Origin: Salvelinus alpinus
Lineage: Eukaryota; Chordata; Actinopteri; Salmoniformes; Salmonidae
Reading direction: 5' to 3'
Assembly (NCBI RefSeq): GCF_045679555.1
Contig: NC_092115.1
Coordinates: 32,801,596 to 32,865,595 of the forward strand
Length of the DNA stretch: 64,000 nt
The notes beneath the pieces are model-generated. The model worked only from the letters and a program-made list of their open reading frames with translations, made no database searches and was not told the origin of the DNA. Below, piece by piece: positions 23,554 to 38,800 of the stretch. A program made the translations under genes and the position numbers. Position 1 is the stretch's first letter; each line of letters opens with the position of its first letter.

Positions 23554-23855
23554 AGCATCTTCTCCTGGATGAATCTAAGGACCGTGCTACAAGCAAATTA
23601 CTGGAGTACAGATGCGTAACAAACCTTTAGTACTGCATTTCCCAGGAGCCAAAGAAGATTTGACCACTTCCGGAAAGCTTCACGTGAACAAACGTCGCCA
23701 GTGGCGCGCCAAGAAGAAAAGTTGTAGAGAAGGCAGCTACCGTCAGTGGTCATTTCATATACTGGCTAAAATACTGTATATCACAATATTTTAATATGTT
23801 TGGACATTTTATGTCATACCCACTCATACAAAACGACATGTAACCATTTGCCAAC

Positions 23856-23873
23856 ATGCCTTTTCAAGGAAAG
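23856..23873 (+). CDS. spidr: spidr exon 1, coding part (residues 1-6)
   Basis: Six codons (MPFQGK) before the donor AAG|GTACGT. A very short first coding exon leading into a Lys/Arg-rich RKRYS resembles the human amino terminus (basic KRKRS shortly after the start). The upstream untranslated exon limit is not visible. Confidence 0.7.
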
Positions 23874-26800
23874 GTACGTTTCTCTAAGTCTATTCTGCTT
23901 GGTAGCTAACGTTAGCAAGCTAACTTAGAATGCTTTGAGTCTGTTTCAATTGCGCGACGACAACAACGTTCTATTGATTCTTTCATAGAGGGTTTTTCCC
24001 ACGATTCATGTTTAGTGACTGGCTTCATTATACTTTAGTAACTCACCAAAGTGAATGATGATAGAGTGCAGAGCAATTTTCTCTGTATGTGCAGGTTGTC
24101 GTTTCTCCAAAATACGAAATAAAATAATTTTGAGCACGCCAGAATAACTTCGGTCCACGCGTTTTCTGTGATGCGGATGCATCTGGTAGTGCAGATCCGA
24201 CGCTTGCACATGGACCAGAGTTATCTATCTAACTAGCCAGCTAACTAGACAGTTTAATTAAATATCAACTTTGCAGTATTTTACATATGAAGTAATTTAT
24301 TTTTCAGCGCAAAAGATATTCCAAGGACACAAAGTGTATGTTCTTTCCTGATGTCAAAGCTGGTGTCAGAATTGTGGGACGAGGGCCTTCAATCACTGAC
24401 AGTTCTGCTACCAAGTCCTGGGAGAGTTGTGGAGACAGCTTTTTGGACACTCCTGTGATAAAGGTGGGTAATGTACACAGACTATATGATCTAGAAGCAG
24501 TCTGAACTACTGTACCTCATGTTGTCATTCCAATTAATCTCCATGACTCTGAGTTGCTCATATTGTTTCAAACATATCATTGTGGATTTATTTTAGAACC
24601 TAAGTTCATCTGGGAACAAATGGCGCGCTGTACGACGACTGGCACAGTCACCGGCACAAGGTATTGTAAACAATAGTTGAATAGTCAACAATACGGTTGG
24701 GAGATATTATTATTCTTGGTCTATCGCCGATTGACAGCCATCTTCGATGGTGACGACATCGGGATGTGACAGACGATCGTTTAGCCTATTTTAAGTTGAC
24801 TGGCGTCCCTATCTGCTATAGCCTATTTCAATAAATATGTACAGAATGACACAGGAATGGATGCTCAAAGGTTTTTCTTTATTTTTACTATTTTCTACAT
24901 TGCAGAATAATAGTGAAGACATCAAAACTATGAAATAACACATATGGAATCTTGTAGTAACCATTTTTTTTTTTTTACAAATCAAAATGTTTTATATTTG
25001 AAATTCTTCAAAGTAGCCACCCTGCCTTGATGACAGCTTTGCACACTCTTGGCATTCTCTGAACCTGCTTCATGAGGAATGCTTTTCCAATAGTGTTGAA
25101 GAGTTCCCAAATATGCTGAGCACTTGTTGGCTGATTTTCCTTCACTCCAACTCATCCCAAACCACCTTAATTGGGTTGAGTTTGGGTGATGGTGGAGGCC
25201 AGGTCATCTGATGCTGCACTCCATCACTCTCTATAAACTGCGTGTACAAAACATTTCCATGTCATAGACTGACCAGGTGAATTTTGGTGATCGCTATGAT
25301 CCCTTATTGATGTCACTTGTTAAATCCACTTCAATCAGTGTAGCTGAAGTGGTGGAGACAGGTTAAAGAAGGATTTTTAGGCCTTGAGACAATTGAGACA
25401 TGGATTGTGTCTATGTGCCATTTAGAGGGTGAATGGGCAAGACAAAATATTCAAGTGCCTTTGAACGGGGTATGGTAGTAGGTGCAGGGGCACCGGTTTG
25501 TGTCAAGAACTACAACGCTGCTGGGTTTTTCACGGTCAACAGTTTCCCGTGTATCATAAATGATCCACCACCCGAAGGACATCCAGGCAACTTGACACAA
25601 CTGTGAGAAGCATTGGAGTCAACATCTCAAAGTTTGAATATCCTAAAAACACAAGGTAGCCAAACTAATGATTAGCAAGAACAAACAATATCAATAGCCT
25701 ATTGAAAAATCAAATGACAAGTTTAATCAATTTAAGTTTATTAAGAAGGAAATGATCCGTGCAGGGCGGAAAAATTCCTCCATGCCAGGTTGAAAACCAA
25801 ATGGCCAAATCCTCCTACAAAACCTATCATAAAAGCTTTAAGACAAGGTAAAGTAATGAACAATAGCTTATTTCCCAAATATTGTAATAGCCTAAGGTGT
25901 CCAAAAGTTGCCACTTTCAAAAAGAACAAGAATGAAAGTTTGAGTCTATAGGCATAGGCTTTTCTCAATCACAGTTTTATGAGAGATCCAGAGATTAAAC
26001 AATGTTAAGAGAGGCGGATTACTCAAATAAAGCCAATATTATCCGGTTCTGAAGACGGTAGACTTTTAGCTTTTATCCAGCCCATGATTTGTAACCTTGC
26101 CTAACTCACTACGGCAAGGCAATGCGTTCCTCATCGGAGACGGACACGCACAAACTTGTTTCATGCTGAAGCTCCACCAGAAAGGAATATTAGAAAAGAT
26201 TTCCCTGCCTCACCAGAAGGGAATATTAGAAAAAATTTGCCTGCACTTAGCCTCTGTCCAGGGTTTCAACAACATTCTCTTTTGTCATGATTTGTCTAGT
26301 TGTAGAATGCAATTTCACACTACAGCCCAACAGTGGTTAAGCTGAGTTTAAAATAACACAAATATTTGGTTGGCCAATAGGGGGCGATACCATTGCATAT
26401 CAATGTTTTATGAGTACCTAATCACAATAGAACAACAATGCTTCATGATGTTTACTTGTCATTTGTGTCTGTGTCTACTGATAACTAACATGTCAAATAC
26501 GTTCTACTATACTGATTTAAAATACCTATTGGAAGGTTCTATAAGTGCCTGATGCAAAACTATACGAATGCATCTTCATCCGTCATTGACAATCCATTAT
26601 TACTGAAAATGCTTTGTTATTATCTATGAACATCCATTAAAACTTTGTATCTCATGAGACTGACTGTCTTTGTCCTTGTCCACCCATGTGTCCAGTGCAG
26701 TGCAGTGGTCTGCGGTTTGATGAGGACCCAGTGCACATCGCCTGGAGCTCCAGTGAGAGTGAGCTGTCTGACAGTGAGCCCCAAGGCCAGCAGCCTCCTC

Positions 26801-29800
26801 CAACTCCCCCCAGCAACATTGTAGCTCAGGTGCACCGCGGGCCGCGGAGACCAGGAACCCCCATCCAGTCCTACAGCCTAGCCCAGCGCATGCTCAGCAC
26901 TGAAACAGGTACTTGAGACGGGTGCAATGTTTAGTGCTCTGTTTGCATTCAGCTTGCATTGTATGACACAATCTGTGGTTGGTATTTTGATTTCAATATG
27001 TATTGGTCTTTAAATGGCATTCAGAGAATATTCATCAATGCCTCATCAGTGCAAAAACTGCAGTCGAAAAGGTTTAATTACGAATTGAATATACTGTAGG
27101 GATGGGGGAAAAATCGATTTAGTAGAGTATTGCAATATTATTTTAGCAGATTTTATATCGATACTGTGATACTTTTTTCCCTGGGTAGTTAATGTTAGCT
27201 AACACTAGTCGGCTGTACCTGCACCAAAAATGTTTTTTTTTGTGACCAACTTTTATTTAGTTTGTAATCTTTTCAGAAGGGGGGTACAGGTATAACATCC
27301 AAAGTAATATTCATTCAGATATATTCATATATTTTTGCGTTTTGATATTTTCTTATACCTGTGGGCTGCCACAAAAACAAAACAGAAATATGAGAAATGC
27401 AAATAAAGAACAGTATCAACAGTTTTGTATTATTTTGTATGCAAGGAAAATAAACAAAGCCTCCCCCCAACCCATTACTCCCCTCAGTCCCCATCCACCT
27501 GTCTGCATTGTCCCTCCCCACCCGGTAACCGGGTTTCCCACCCCGCCTAGCCCCCATCCTCCCGCATCTTCATCGAACTCCACAAACTGAAGAAAGCATG
27601 CATCCCACCTCTTTCCGTCCCACCCAGTAACCAAGGTTGCTTCCCCTTACCCCCCCATCCCCCCAATAATGACCAGAGAACCCTCAAAAAGCATTTAACT
27701 GCAGGGCACTCCCGCATCATGTGAAGGAATGTGCCTACCTGATTTAGCGAACGGTTAGCTCAGATGAAGAATTTTTACAGTAGTTGTTTAAGTATTACAG
27801 AGATTATGTATTTCGGGAGACCAGATAATCTGTTTACAAATTACGTAATTGGATGGTTCGACAGCTGGGTTTACCATGGGACTCCATAGGCCAGCATAGC
27901 TGACCTAAATTGGAGATAAAGAAAAAAAGAGTAACCTTGTAATATAAATGCTTCTTTCAGATCTTGGAATGTCTTCAAACCATTACTATCCATGATATCA
28001 GCAAGGGTACGGATACCTCATTTGGCCATTGGGGCGATATGAAAGGCCGTCCTTCTGATTGCAATGTGTTATTGTTAAATATAGAAGTCATGGCATGCCA
28101 TTTTGTTTCCTAGTTGCATAGTTTTTCAATTTTGCGCCTAATAGAAATTGTGTGAGAAATTATAGGGCCAAAGCACAAAGATTTTAAATGCAACCACATG
28201 TTAAACTTTGGAGACCACGATTTAGAAAGGAGCTATTTTTTTTCTCAATCTCAACTTGTAAAGCGTGCCTCCCTTTCGCCATTCGGATGCATAGGCTATA
28301 GCCAGCCTCCCGTTGACAATCAACGCGTCACCCACCACTTTACAACTTGAGTTTGAGGCAGCATAATTGTTTGAAACCTGAACATTTTACTTTAAATCCA
28401 ATAATGAGGCATTTCTTACCTTGTTTCAAAGTAGCCTTTTGAAAATCCATCCATAGAAACGTGGAGGCAATTTTTTATAGAGACTTCCTCATGCCATTAA
28501 ACAGCATTTCTCTCCTGTTTATATTAGTTTTCCAATCAACTTTAGTTCGTTGTCCAGAAGCCAAAGGCACAATCCTAGTCCTATTAGCAACCCATGCTAG
28601 TTGTTGCTATTAGATTCCCACTCTTTCTAAGTTTATCACTCTTTCTAAGTTTCTAACGGAGATTTTCATCTGTCACATATGGAACCGCTTGCATTAGGTG
28701 CGCAGTTTAGAACTGTTTTCTGCGAATTGCATTTTGGCAAATGTTTAAAAATTACGTTTTATTAGCGGCTTCAATACAGGAGTTACATGTTCAATAATGG
28801 GCGATAGCCTTTATTGTGGAGCAGCGGTCTAAGGCACTGCATCTCCGTACAAGAGGCGTTACTACAGTCCCTGGTTCGTTTCCAGGCTGTATCACATCCG
28901 GCTGTTATTGCGAGTTCCAAAGGGCAGCGCACAATTGGCCCAGCGTCGTCCGGGTTTGGCCTGGGTAGGCCGTCATTGTAAATAATACATTTTTCTTAAC
29001 TGCTTGCCTAGTTAAATAAAGGTTATATAAAAAAAAATGTATTTTCTGTTGGTCACGTCATTTTACTGGTATGATTTTTTTTTTTAACCTTTTGTTGACC
29101 AGTTAACGAGGGTCAGTTAGTCGGCAGCAAATTTGACCGAAATGTGCATCCCTATCTCTTACCTTTCCATATACATTTTGAAAACGCACTGTGGATTTTA
29201 TCCCAAGATCCGGAAGGGTGAGACATGGGAAGCACTGAGCTCACAAAATTAAACCGAGGCAATATATTCATTTTCACAATAGAAATTCTTCTGGTTAGAG
29301 CGACTGGGATGTTATTCCATCTACTGAGGTCTGATTGAATTTTTTTGAGTAGGTTACGGTAATTTCTGTTAATGTTAATGCATTCAATATATTATTACAG
29401 TATTAGTATACGTTTTTTTTGCGGAGCGCATAACCTAGGCTACACATTTGAGAAAAGTTTTGGTTTATTTCATTCCATTTACTAGTTTTCAATTTATTTA
29501 TTGTCTATTTGTTTGGAGCGCTTCTGTCAATCTTGAGTAAGGACACACACCTGATTACGCATAGAAGTAGGTCTAGGCTACCTGGCCTGTGTGCAAATGT
29601 AGGCCTATAAATGTGCTGATTTGGGGATCTGATACTATTTCTGAATGTCTTAACTCACAATCACTGTTAAGCTTCTCAGATAAAACATTTCTTTGCCTCA
29701 AACAGCAAGTGAAAGTCTGTTTTTACATCCTTGAGAACGACAAGTTCCTAAACGTAGCTTATTTGAAAAATCTTTCCAATTTTCTCAGTTTCGATAACTA

Positions 29801-32800
29801 CTCAGCATGAAAGGGGAAAAAATGTCATGCTCTGATCCGGTGGAAACGTAATAAAATAGGCCTACCTGATTACTTCTTATCCCTTGCGCAAATAGCCTAC
29901 AACTCTGTCTGTCCGGAGATCACTGGCTGATGAAACTGAGGGTCCAAAATATTTTATACAATGTTGCAAGTTTGCTAGCACAGCCTTTGGGTTGGACCAA
30001 GTTAATAGTTGATACAATGTTTCAAGTTCCTTGTATATACAGTGGGGCAAAAAAGTATTTAGTCAGCCACCAATTGTGCAAGTTCTCCCACTTAAAAATA
30101 TGAGAGAGGCCTGTAATTTTCATCATAGGTACACTTCAAATATGACAGACAAAATGAGGGAAAAAAATCCAGTAAATCACATTGTAGGATTTTTAATGAA
30201 TTTATTTGCAAATTATGGTGGAAAATAAGTATTTGGTCAATAACAAAAGTTTATCTCAATACTTTGTTATATACCCTTTGTTGGCAATGACAGAGGTCAA
30301 ACGTTTAAACAGTATTGAAAAACCAATCTGTGGCTTTTTCCCAAATACCACGGTATACGGTATACCACCCAAGTCTACCAGTTTGTACAAATGGTTCTCT
30401 GTTCTATGTGCGTCGTTTTGGAGCGGATGGGTTTCTTGGAGCATTGCTATGTCAATATGGGTTCTTGCTAGAATATCAAGACAGCTGGAACATTTGATAG
30501 GACTATTAAGGCCTTTCTAATATCACTAGAGAATAGCTAGTATTGCCATTGTGTTCCTAATGTTTGCTATATTATTATTATAATAATAATAATAATAATA
30601 ATAAAACATTAAATAATTAACCAATTCAGACCTTTACAGTTGTTGTCAGAAAATGGAAACAAAAAGATGAGCGATATGCAAGTCTAATGAATAAACAGAC
30701 AAAAATATGATAGCTGTAGAAGCAATAGCACATTATCCATTATCTGCATTTATTATTAGCAATATGATTTGAATGACCTTTAAACATAAATGTGGCCTCC
30801 CTTTAAAAAAAAAAAAATGAACAAAGAAAGAAGGTATGTGTGAAAAGAAGTATATCCTCAAGATTGTATATAATAGTTCACCATTGCCTGTAGGGCACGT
30901 CCTCCCTGGAAGATACATTCAGTATCCTATATTGGACTGGCCATCTCTCCTTGTCAGTAGCAAAAAATCAATCTAAAACAATTTTGTAGGGGAATAGCTA
31001 CCAACTTATATTGCCATATTTAGTCAGCCCAAATGGATTCAATGCGCTGTAGCCACACTCCATCACTGTCTAAATGGCCTGGATCATAGGCAATATCATT
31101 TTAACTAGTTCAATGGTAAGTAATAATTCTAATATTGTTCCTTGTACCCTAACATGAGGGGGTGTCCTCATTGTCTTATACTGTGGGCAACATCAGGGCA
31201 GCGGTCCGCAATGTTAATCAGTGGCATGGGACCCAACTTCTGACCGAACAGTTCATAGAAATGACTGCTCATGAAGCAAAACTCTAGTATTTCTCATCCT
31301 ATAGCTTGTTCTCCATCTTCTTCTTTAATGTTTTAAATGGTGAGCCAACATGTTTTGGGCACTTATCTCAAACTCGTTTCTCATGGCTCTCTTTTCACTC
31401 TTCAGCAGACAGTGATAAATATGTTTGGAACATTAAATCTCAGTAAATTCGCAGTATCGAATCACAATACATATAGAGTCGTGATGCATACAATTGCAAT
31501 ACATATTGAATCGGTATCTAAGTATCGTGATATCATATTGTGATGTCCCCATCAATTAACAACCCTAATATTCTGTGTATGTTCATTATGTTATCAGCCG
31601 CATATGATACAACTAACTGTCCAGTGTTTCCAGATCTCTTTCCAATTTTTTAAAATTATTTATGTTTCAAAGCAGCTTTTCTGTGTTTGAATGGTGTGGG
31701 CCCAACCCAACAACAGAATGTTGTCGGCGTATACCGGTAATTACAAATATTAATGTGAGAAGACCGCTGATTAGCCAGCTAAGCCTCCTCAGGAGGATGA
31801 CATGTTCTATGAGGAAATGGCAAGCATTTTTGAAGCGGCCTGTTTGAAGCGGCCTGTTTGTTTGAAGCGGCCTGTTTGCTTAGACCACGTACGAACGAGT
31901 ATAGGAAAGAGTCAACTACATCATTTGGGTATGAGTTAACAGAAAATGAACTTTTAAAAGTGAGATTTTCACTGGACACTTGTAAAAATATATATATTTT
32001 TTTTAGATGAGCTTCCGACGATAGACACGGATAGCGATGTGGATGTGGATGAGGCTGAAGATGATCAGGGAAAGAAGGAGGACGGTGTGGGGGAGATCTC
32101 TGACTGTGAGTCGGAGCCCTGCGCTCGGGAACCGAAAGAATCATCACCTAAACCTACAACTGTGAGTAAACTAGAGGATTACTCACACTTTACCAATACT
32201 ACAAAAAACAAGATAAAATACTGTATGTATAATCACATCTAGAAATATTAAACAAAAATTATAATCTTTATTGAAATAAATAAAAACTCAGACATTTCAC
32301 ATTGCTTAAGACAAATATACTATTGCTAAAATACTGGACACAAACAATACTTTACGATCTACAAAAATGTACAGAGGCAAATTAACAGCTATGGCATTAT
32401 AAGAGTTTCAGCCATGTTGAATGACACTAGGTGGTGCTATGCACCTTACAGTGCATTGTTTTGTTCCCTCTGCCTTTATATGACAGTGCTGTGTTTACGA
32501 TTGTCTACCCCCAGTTTAATCTAACCTCCCTTCACTCAGTATGAGCGTAAAGGTAAATATATGCACGTGTATAGCAACATGTCAATAGCGTCATGGTGGT
32601 TTCCCATAACACCTGTCAGTCAGTATGTCCGCAGGGCCACATGGTTTGCCCATTAGGCTACACCTGATACAAATCTGGAATATGCCCTTCCCACTCATCT
32701 CATGACGCATGTCAACACAACACTATGTAATATACATTTAAGGAAACATGACTTCACATATATACATTTGAATGCAACATTACTATTTTATAGCACTATC

Positions 32801-35800
32801 TGAACATCAACAAGGTCTAGTTAGTTATATTTTTATGATATACCTTTTTAGATATTCTACCACTAGGTGGAGTATTCAAAAACAAACTGACAGAATAGGT
32901 CTTGCAGGCCAATACCAACACAGTACAATGCAGTGCACTTTCCTCTGTAGCTCAGTTGGTAGAGCATGGCGCTTACTATGCCAGGATAGTGGGTTCGATT
33001 TCCAGGACCATCTGTACGTAAAATGTATGCATGCACTACTAAGTTGCTTTGAATAACATTATGAACATCTGCTCTTTCCATGACATAGACTGACAAGGTT
33101 AAAGCTATGATCTCTTATTTATGTCACTGGTTAAATCCAGGATTTTTAAGCCTTGAGACAATTGAGATATGGATTGTGTATGTGTGCCATTCAGAGGTTG
33201 AATGGACAAGACAAAATATTTAAGAGCCTTTGAACGGGGTATGATATCAGGTGCCAGGCGCACCGGTTTAAGTGTGTCAAGAACCACAACGCTGCTGGGT
33301 TTTTCATGCTCCACAATTTCCCGTGTGTATCAAGACTGGTCCACCACCCTAAGGACTTCCAGCCAACTTGACTCATGTGGGAACTGTGGGAAGCATTGGA
33401 GCATCCCTGTGGAAAGCTTTCTTTCGACACCTTGTAGAGTCCCTGCCCTTACGAATTGAGGCTGTTCTGAGGGCAAAAGGGGGTGCGATTCAATATACGG
33501 AACATGTTTCTAATGTTTTGTACACTCAGTGGTGTATATTATAAGTTCAGGTCATGTTCTAAATTGTTACAGTTCATAAGTTGACCCCAAGTGGTGTTGC
33601 TGAATGGAGCACTGTCTATGTGGGGAGAGAGTAGGGCACGTTCCAAAACGTGCAGCCACTTAACCAATGTCCATGTATCAATAAACTCAAATCTATTTCA
33701 GGTAATATACACATGTTTAACCAAATGTTTATGGAAGGTAGAATTTTTTGGGCCTCTAAAGTTGTCTATATTTAATTGTGGCAAGGGGGCTTTTTTTTTG
33801 TGCTGCCTGACCTAGGTTATGTTATTTACATCATGAGATACAAACAGCCTATTAGATGACACATTATATTTTACATTCAACATTGTTAATGTTTGACATA
33901 AGTCAATCTATTATATTTTATGGTGGAAATATGTTTATCTTTAGCCTACCTGCTCACATGTAGTGATTGAACAGGGGAAGAAGGGTGCCTTTATGTCATG
34001 TGTTGTACAGTGGAGGCTTGCATTATGTCAGTCTTCGGAAGTCATTCAGCGGTGTTTGTTAAAGGTTGGCCAGGCACCTTGAGAATGTACAAGGAGTGGT
34101 GTTCTGTTCACTCTGATGTTTTCCAAAGTTCTAGAATATTCTACTATGTGGCTTTGGGATTGTTCAACTAGCGGCCAACCTGTGGTCTGTACTGGTCCCC
34201 GCCCACCATGACATTTGATTGATCAATTAAGTCATTGTTTGGTTAAAGCTTAGAAGGTAAGGATGGAAATAATAGACTCTGACCCTCTTGACGACTAGAG
34301 TTGTATTAAAACTTCTTCTTAATAGGGGGCGCTATTTTCACTTTGGGAAAAAATCGTGCCCAAATTAAACGGCCTCGTACTCTGTTCTAGATCATACAAT
34401 ATGCATATTATTATTACCTTTGGATAGAAAACACTCTGAAGTTTCTAAAACTGTTTGAATTATATCTGTGAGTAAAACAGAACTCATTTGGCAGCAAACT
34501 TCCAAACAGGAAGTGAAAATTCTGAAAATGGGGCTCTGTGTCAGGGCCTGCCTATTCAACTGGCTAATATTTATGGATCTGTATGCACTTCATACGCCTT
34601 CCACTAGATGTCAACAGGCAGTAGAATGTTGAATGGGGTGTCTAGCTTGATGTGAGACCGAATGAGAGCTTTTGGAGTGACAGGTCCGCTCTATTGGCAG
34701 TGTTCAACTGCGCACCAGGGAACTTCACATTGTCTTCTGAAATGCGTTAGGTATACACGACGAAATGCTCCGGCTCGGATTTTATTGGATACATATGAGA
34801 AAAACATCAAAGTTTGATTTTCAACCGCGTTTGACCAGTTTATTCAATGTTTATTGGGACTTTTGGAATTTTTCGTTCCATGCGCTAAGAGTTCTTGGAC
34901 ATGTGCCCTCCACATGGCTAGCCAAAGTTGCTAATTCGACAGAAGAAATGGACATTCTAAAACAAAACAACGATTTATTCTGGAACTAGGACTCCTTGCA
35001 CAACATTCTGATGGAAGATCATCAAAAGTAAGAGAATATTTATGATGTTATTTCGTATTTTTGTGGTTTATGTTGGCTCCAACAAGGCGGAGAATTGTTG
35101 GGCGCTGTCTCACAATATTGCATGCTGTACGTTGTACTAAAGTTATTTTTTAAAATCTAACACAGCGGTTGCATTAAGAACCAGTGTATCTTTCATTTGG
35201 TGTACAACATGTATTTTTTAGTAAAGTTTATGATGAGTTTTTTGGTTAGATTACGTGACTGTCCAAAATTTCTCCGGACAATTTGGTGCATTATGGCTAC
35301 GTATTCACAATGTAAAACCACGATTTGTACCTCTAAATATGCACATTTTCGAACAAAACATAAATGTATTGTATAACATGATGTTATAAGACTGTCATCT
35401 GATGAAGTTGTTCAAGGTTAGTGATTAATTTTATCTCTATTTGTGGGTTTTGTGAAAGCTACCTTTGCGATGGAAACATGGTGAAAACATGGCGTTGTGT
35501 GTTTGGCTATTGTGGTGAGCTAATATAAATATATATTGTGTTTTCGCTGTTAAACATTTTAAAAATCGGAAATGATGGCTGGATTCACAAGATGTTTATC
35601 TTTCATTTGCTGTATTGGACTTGTGATTTCATGAAATTATATTATATGATATCCCTGTCGCGTAAGGCTATGCTAGTCAGCTTTTTTGATGAGGATGATC
35701 CCGGATCCGGGATGGGTAGTCCAGAAAGGTTAAAAGGAATACTGTTGCTTGAGATTGTTTGCTGTATGCACACTGGGTTGGAGTTGCATTGTATGTATGT

Positions 35801-38800
35801 GTTGTCTTGACAAGTTAGAATGTGCCTCTGAAGGAGTTCTCTGTTAGTTGTAATGCAGTCGAGGCTATGTTCTTGAGGAAGCCTCACGCATGTAGTCAGA
35901 TAATCATCACCCCCACAGACCGTGCAGCCATTTCCCTCTTTCACAGCTGCTATCAGCATTCTGGGAGTTAAAGGTTACCTATCTAACCACCCTGAACTGG
36001 AGGCTTGTGGTCGGAGGCCTCACAGAAACCAAGAGATTATCTCATAAAGCTGAATCCACCTAACATGTGAAACATTAAAAGTTGAATGTTTTTCTTAAGA
36101 TCGGGTGTCGATGTTAATGGGAGATTTGCTTGAAGGTTTGAGTTATCGAGTTATAGCACAGGTTATTCTCAGGTTTGTCCTAAATTCAGTATAGCTTTTT
36201 CTATTCTTTGAAGCCCTGGTTTAATTTGGATTTACTTATATTTTACATTTATGCTTATTACTCAGGCTTTACACAGATTTGTTAGTGTGAATAAATCAAA
36301 TATAATCTTAAGTTTATTTGTCACGTGCGCGGGAATACAACAGGTGTAGGTATAGTAGACCTTACAGTGAAATGCTTACTTACAGGCTCTAACCAATAGT
36401 GCAAAACAGGTATTAGGTGAACAATAGGTAAGTAAAGAAATAAAACAACTGTAAAAAGACAGGCTATATACAGTAGCGAGGCTATAAAAGTAGCGAGGCT
36501 ACATACAGACACCGGTTAGTCAGGCTGATTGAGGTAGTATGTACATGTAGATGTGGTTAAAGTGACTATGCATATATGATGAACAGAGAGTAGCAGCAGC
36601 GTAAAAAGAGGGGTTTGAGGGGGCCACACAATGCAAATAGTCCAGGTAGCCATTTGATTACCTGTTCAGGAGTCTTATGGCTTGGGGCTGAAAACTGTTG
36701 AGAAGCCTTTTTGTCCTAGACTTGGCACTCCGGTACCGCTTGCCATGCGGTAGTAGAGAGAACAGTCTATGACTGGGGTGGCTGGGGTCTTTGACAATTT
36801 TTAGGGCCTTCCTCTGACACCGCCTTGTGTAGAGGTCCTGGATGGCAGGCAGCTTAGCCCCAGTGATGTACTGGGCCGTACACACTACCCTCTGTAGTGC
36901 CTTGCGGTCAGAGGCCGAGCAATTGCCGTACCAGGCAGTGATGCAACCAGTCAGGATGCTCTCGATGTTGCAGCTGTAGAACCTTTTGAGGATCTCAGGA
37001 CCCATGCCAAATCTTTTTAATTTCCTGAGGGGGAATGGGCTTTGTCGTGCCCTCTTCACGATTGTCTTGATGTGTTTGGACCATTGTAGTTTGTTGTTGA
37101 TGTGGACACCAAGGAACTTGAAGCTCTCAACCTGCTCCACTACAGCCCCGTCGATGAGAATGGGGGCGTGCTCGGTCCTCCTTTTCCTGTAGTCCACAAT
37201 CATCTCCTTACTCTTGGTTACGTTGAGGGATAGGTTGTTATTCTGGCACCACCCGGCCAGGTCTCTGACCTCCTCCCTATAGGCTGTCTCGTTGTTGTCG
37301 GTGATCCGGCCTACCAATGTTGTGTCGTCTGCAAACTTAATGATGGTGTTGGACTCGTGCCTGGCCATGCAGTCGTGGGTGAACAGGGAGTACAGGAGGG
37401 GACTGACCACGCACCCCTGGGGAGCTCCAGTGTTGAGGATCAGTGTGGCAGATGTGTTGCTACCTACCCTCACCACCTGGGGGCGGCCCGTCAGGAAGTC
37501 CAGGATCCAGTTGTAGAGGTAGGTGTTTAGTCCCAGGACCCTTAGCTTAGTGATGAGCTTTTGAGGGTACTATGGTGTTGAACGCTGAGCTGTAGTCAAT
37601 GAATAGCATTCTCACATACGTGTTCCTTTTGTCCAGGTGGGAAAGGGCAGTGTGGAGTGCAATAGAGACTGCATCATCTGTGGATCTGTTTGGGCGGTAT
37701 GCAAATTGGAGTGGGTCTAGGGTTTCTGGGATAATGGTGTTGATGTGAGCCATTGCCAACCTTTCAAAGCTCTTCATGGCTACGGACGTGAGTGCTACGT
37801 GTCTGTATTCATTTAGGCAGGTTGCCTTTGTGTTCTTGGGAACATGGACTATGTTGGTCTGCTTGAAACATGTTGGTATTACAGACTCGGACAGGGACAT
37901 GTTGAAAATGTCAGTGAAGACACCTGCCAGTTGGTCAGCACATGCCCGGATCACACGTCCTGGTAATCCGTCTGGCCCTGCAGCCTTGTGTATGTTGACC
38001 TGTTTAAAGGTCTTGCTCACGTCGGCTACAGAGAGCGTGATCACAAAGTTTTCCGGAACAGCTGATGCTCTCATGCATGCCTCAGTGTTGCTTGCCTCGA
38101 AGCCTGGTAGGCTCGTGTCACTGGGCAGCTCGTGACTGTGCTTCCCTTTGTAGTCTGTATTAGCTTGCAAGCCCTGACACATAAGATGATTGTCGGAGCC
38201 GGTGTAGTATGATTCAATCTTAGCCCTGTATTGACGCTTTGCCTGTTTGATGGTTCGTCGCAGGGCATAGCAGGATTTCTTGTAAGCTTCCGGGTTAGAG
38301 TCCCGCACCTTGAAAGCGGCAGCTCTACCCTTTAGCTCAGTGCGAATGTTGCCTGTAATCCATGGCTTCTGGTTGGGGTATGTACAGTCGTGGCCAAAAG
38401 TTTTGAGAATGACAAAAATATTAATTTCCACAAAGTTTGCTGCTTCAGTGTCTTTCAATATTTTTGTCAGATGTTACTATGGAATACTGAAGTATAATTA
38501 CAAGCATTTCATAAGTGTCAAAGGGTTTTATTGACAATTACATGAAGTTCATGCAAAGAGTCAATATTTGCAGTGTTCACCCTTCTTTTTCAAGACCTCT
38601 GCAATCCGCCCTGGCTTGCTGTCAATTAACTTCTGGGTCACATCTGACTGATGGCAGCCCATTCATGCATAATCAATGCTTGGAGTTTGTCAGAATTGGT
38701 GGGGTTTTGTTTGTCCACCCGCCTCTTGTGGATTGACCACAAGTTCTCAATGGGATTAAGTTTTGGGGAGTTTCCTGGCCATGGACCCAACATATCGTTG

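Noticed and set aside
27315..27634. Gly/Trp-rich small proteins on the minus strand
   Set aside because: C-rich low-complexity DNA (CCCCACCC runs) explains the composition; no splice or homology support.
32938..33015. Functional tRNA gene
   Set aside because: A- and B-box are present but acceptor pairing was not evident, and the body continues as an AvaIII-type SINE with ATGCAT.
36658..37476. 272-codon open frame on the minus strand as a host gene
   Set aside because: It encodes [16 protein letters not shown] and FADD motifs of a non-LTR reverse transcriptase and is the downstream half of a broken L2-like LINE.
37547..38458. 303-codon frame with its own ATG at 38458
   Set aside because: The first ~20 residues come from the inverted end of a Tc1 inserted at 38385; the rest is LINE. 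The chimeric start is accidental.
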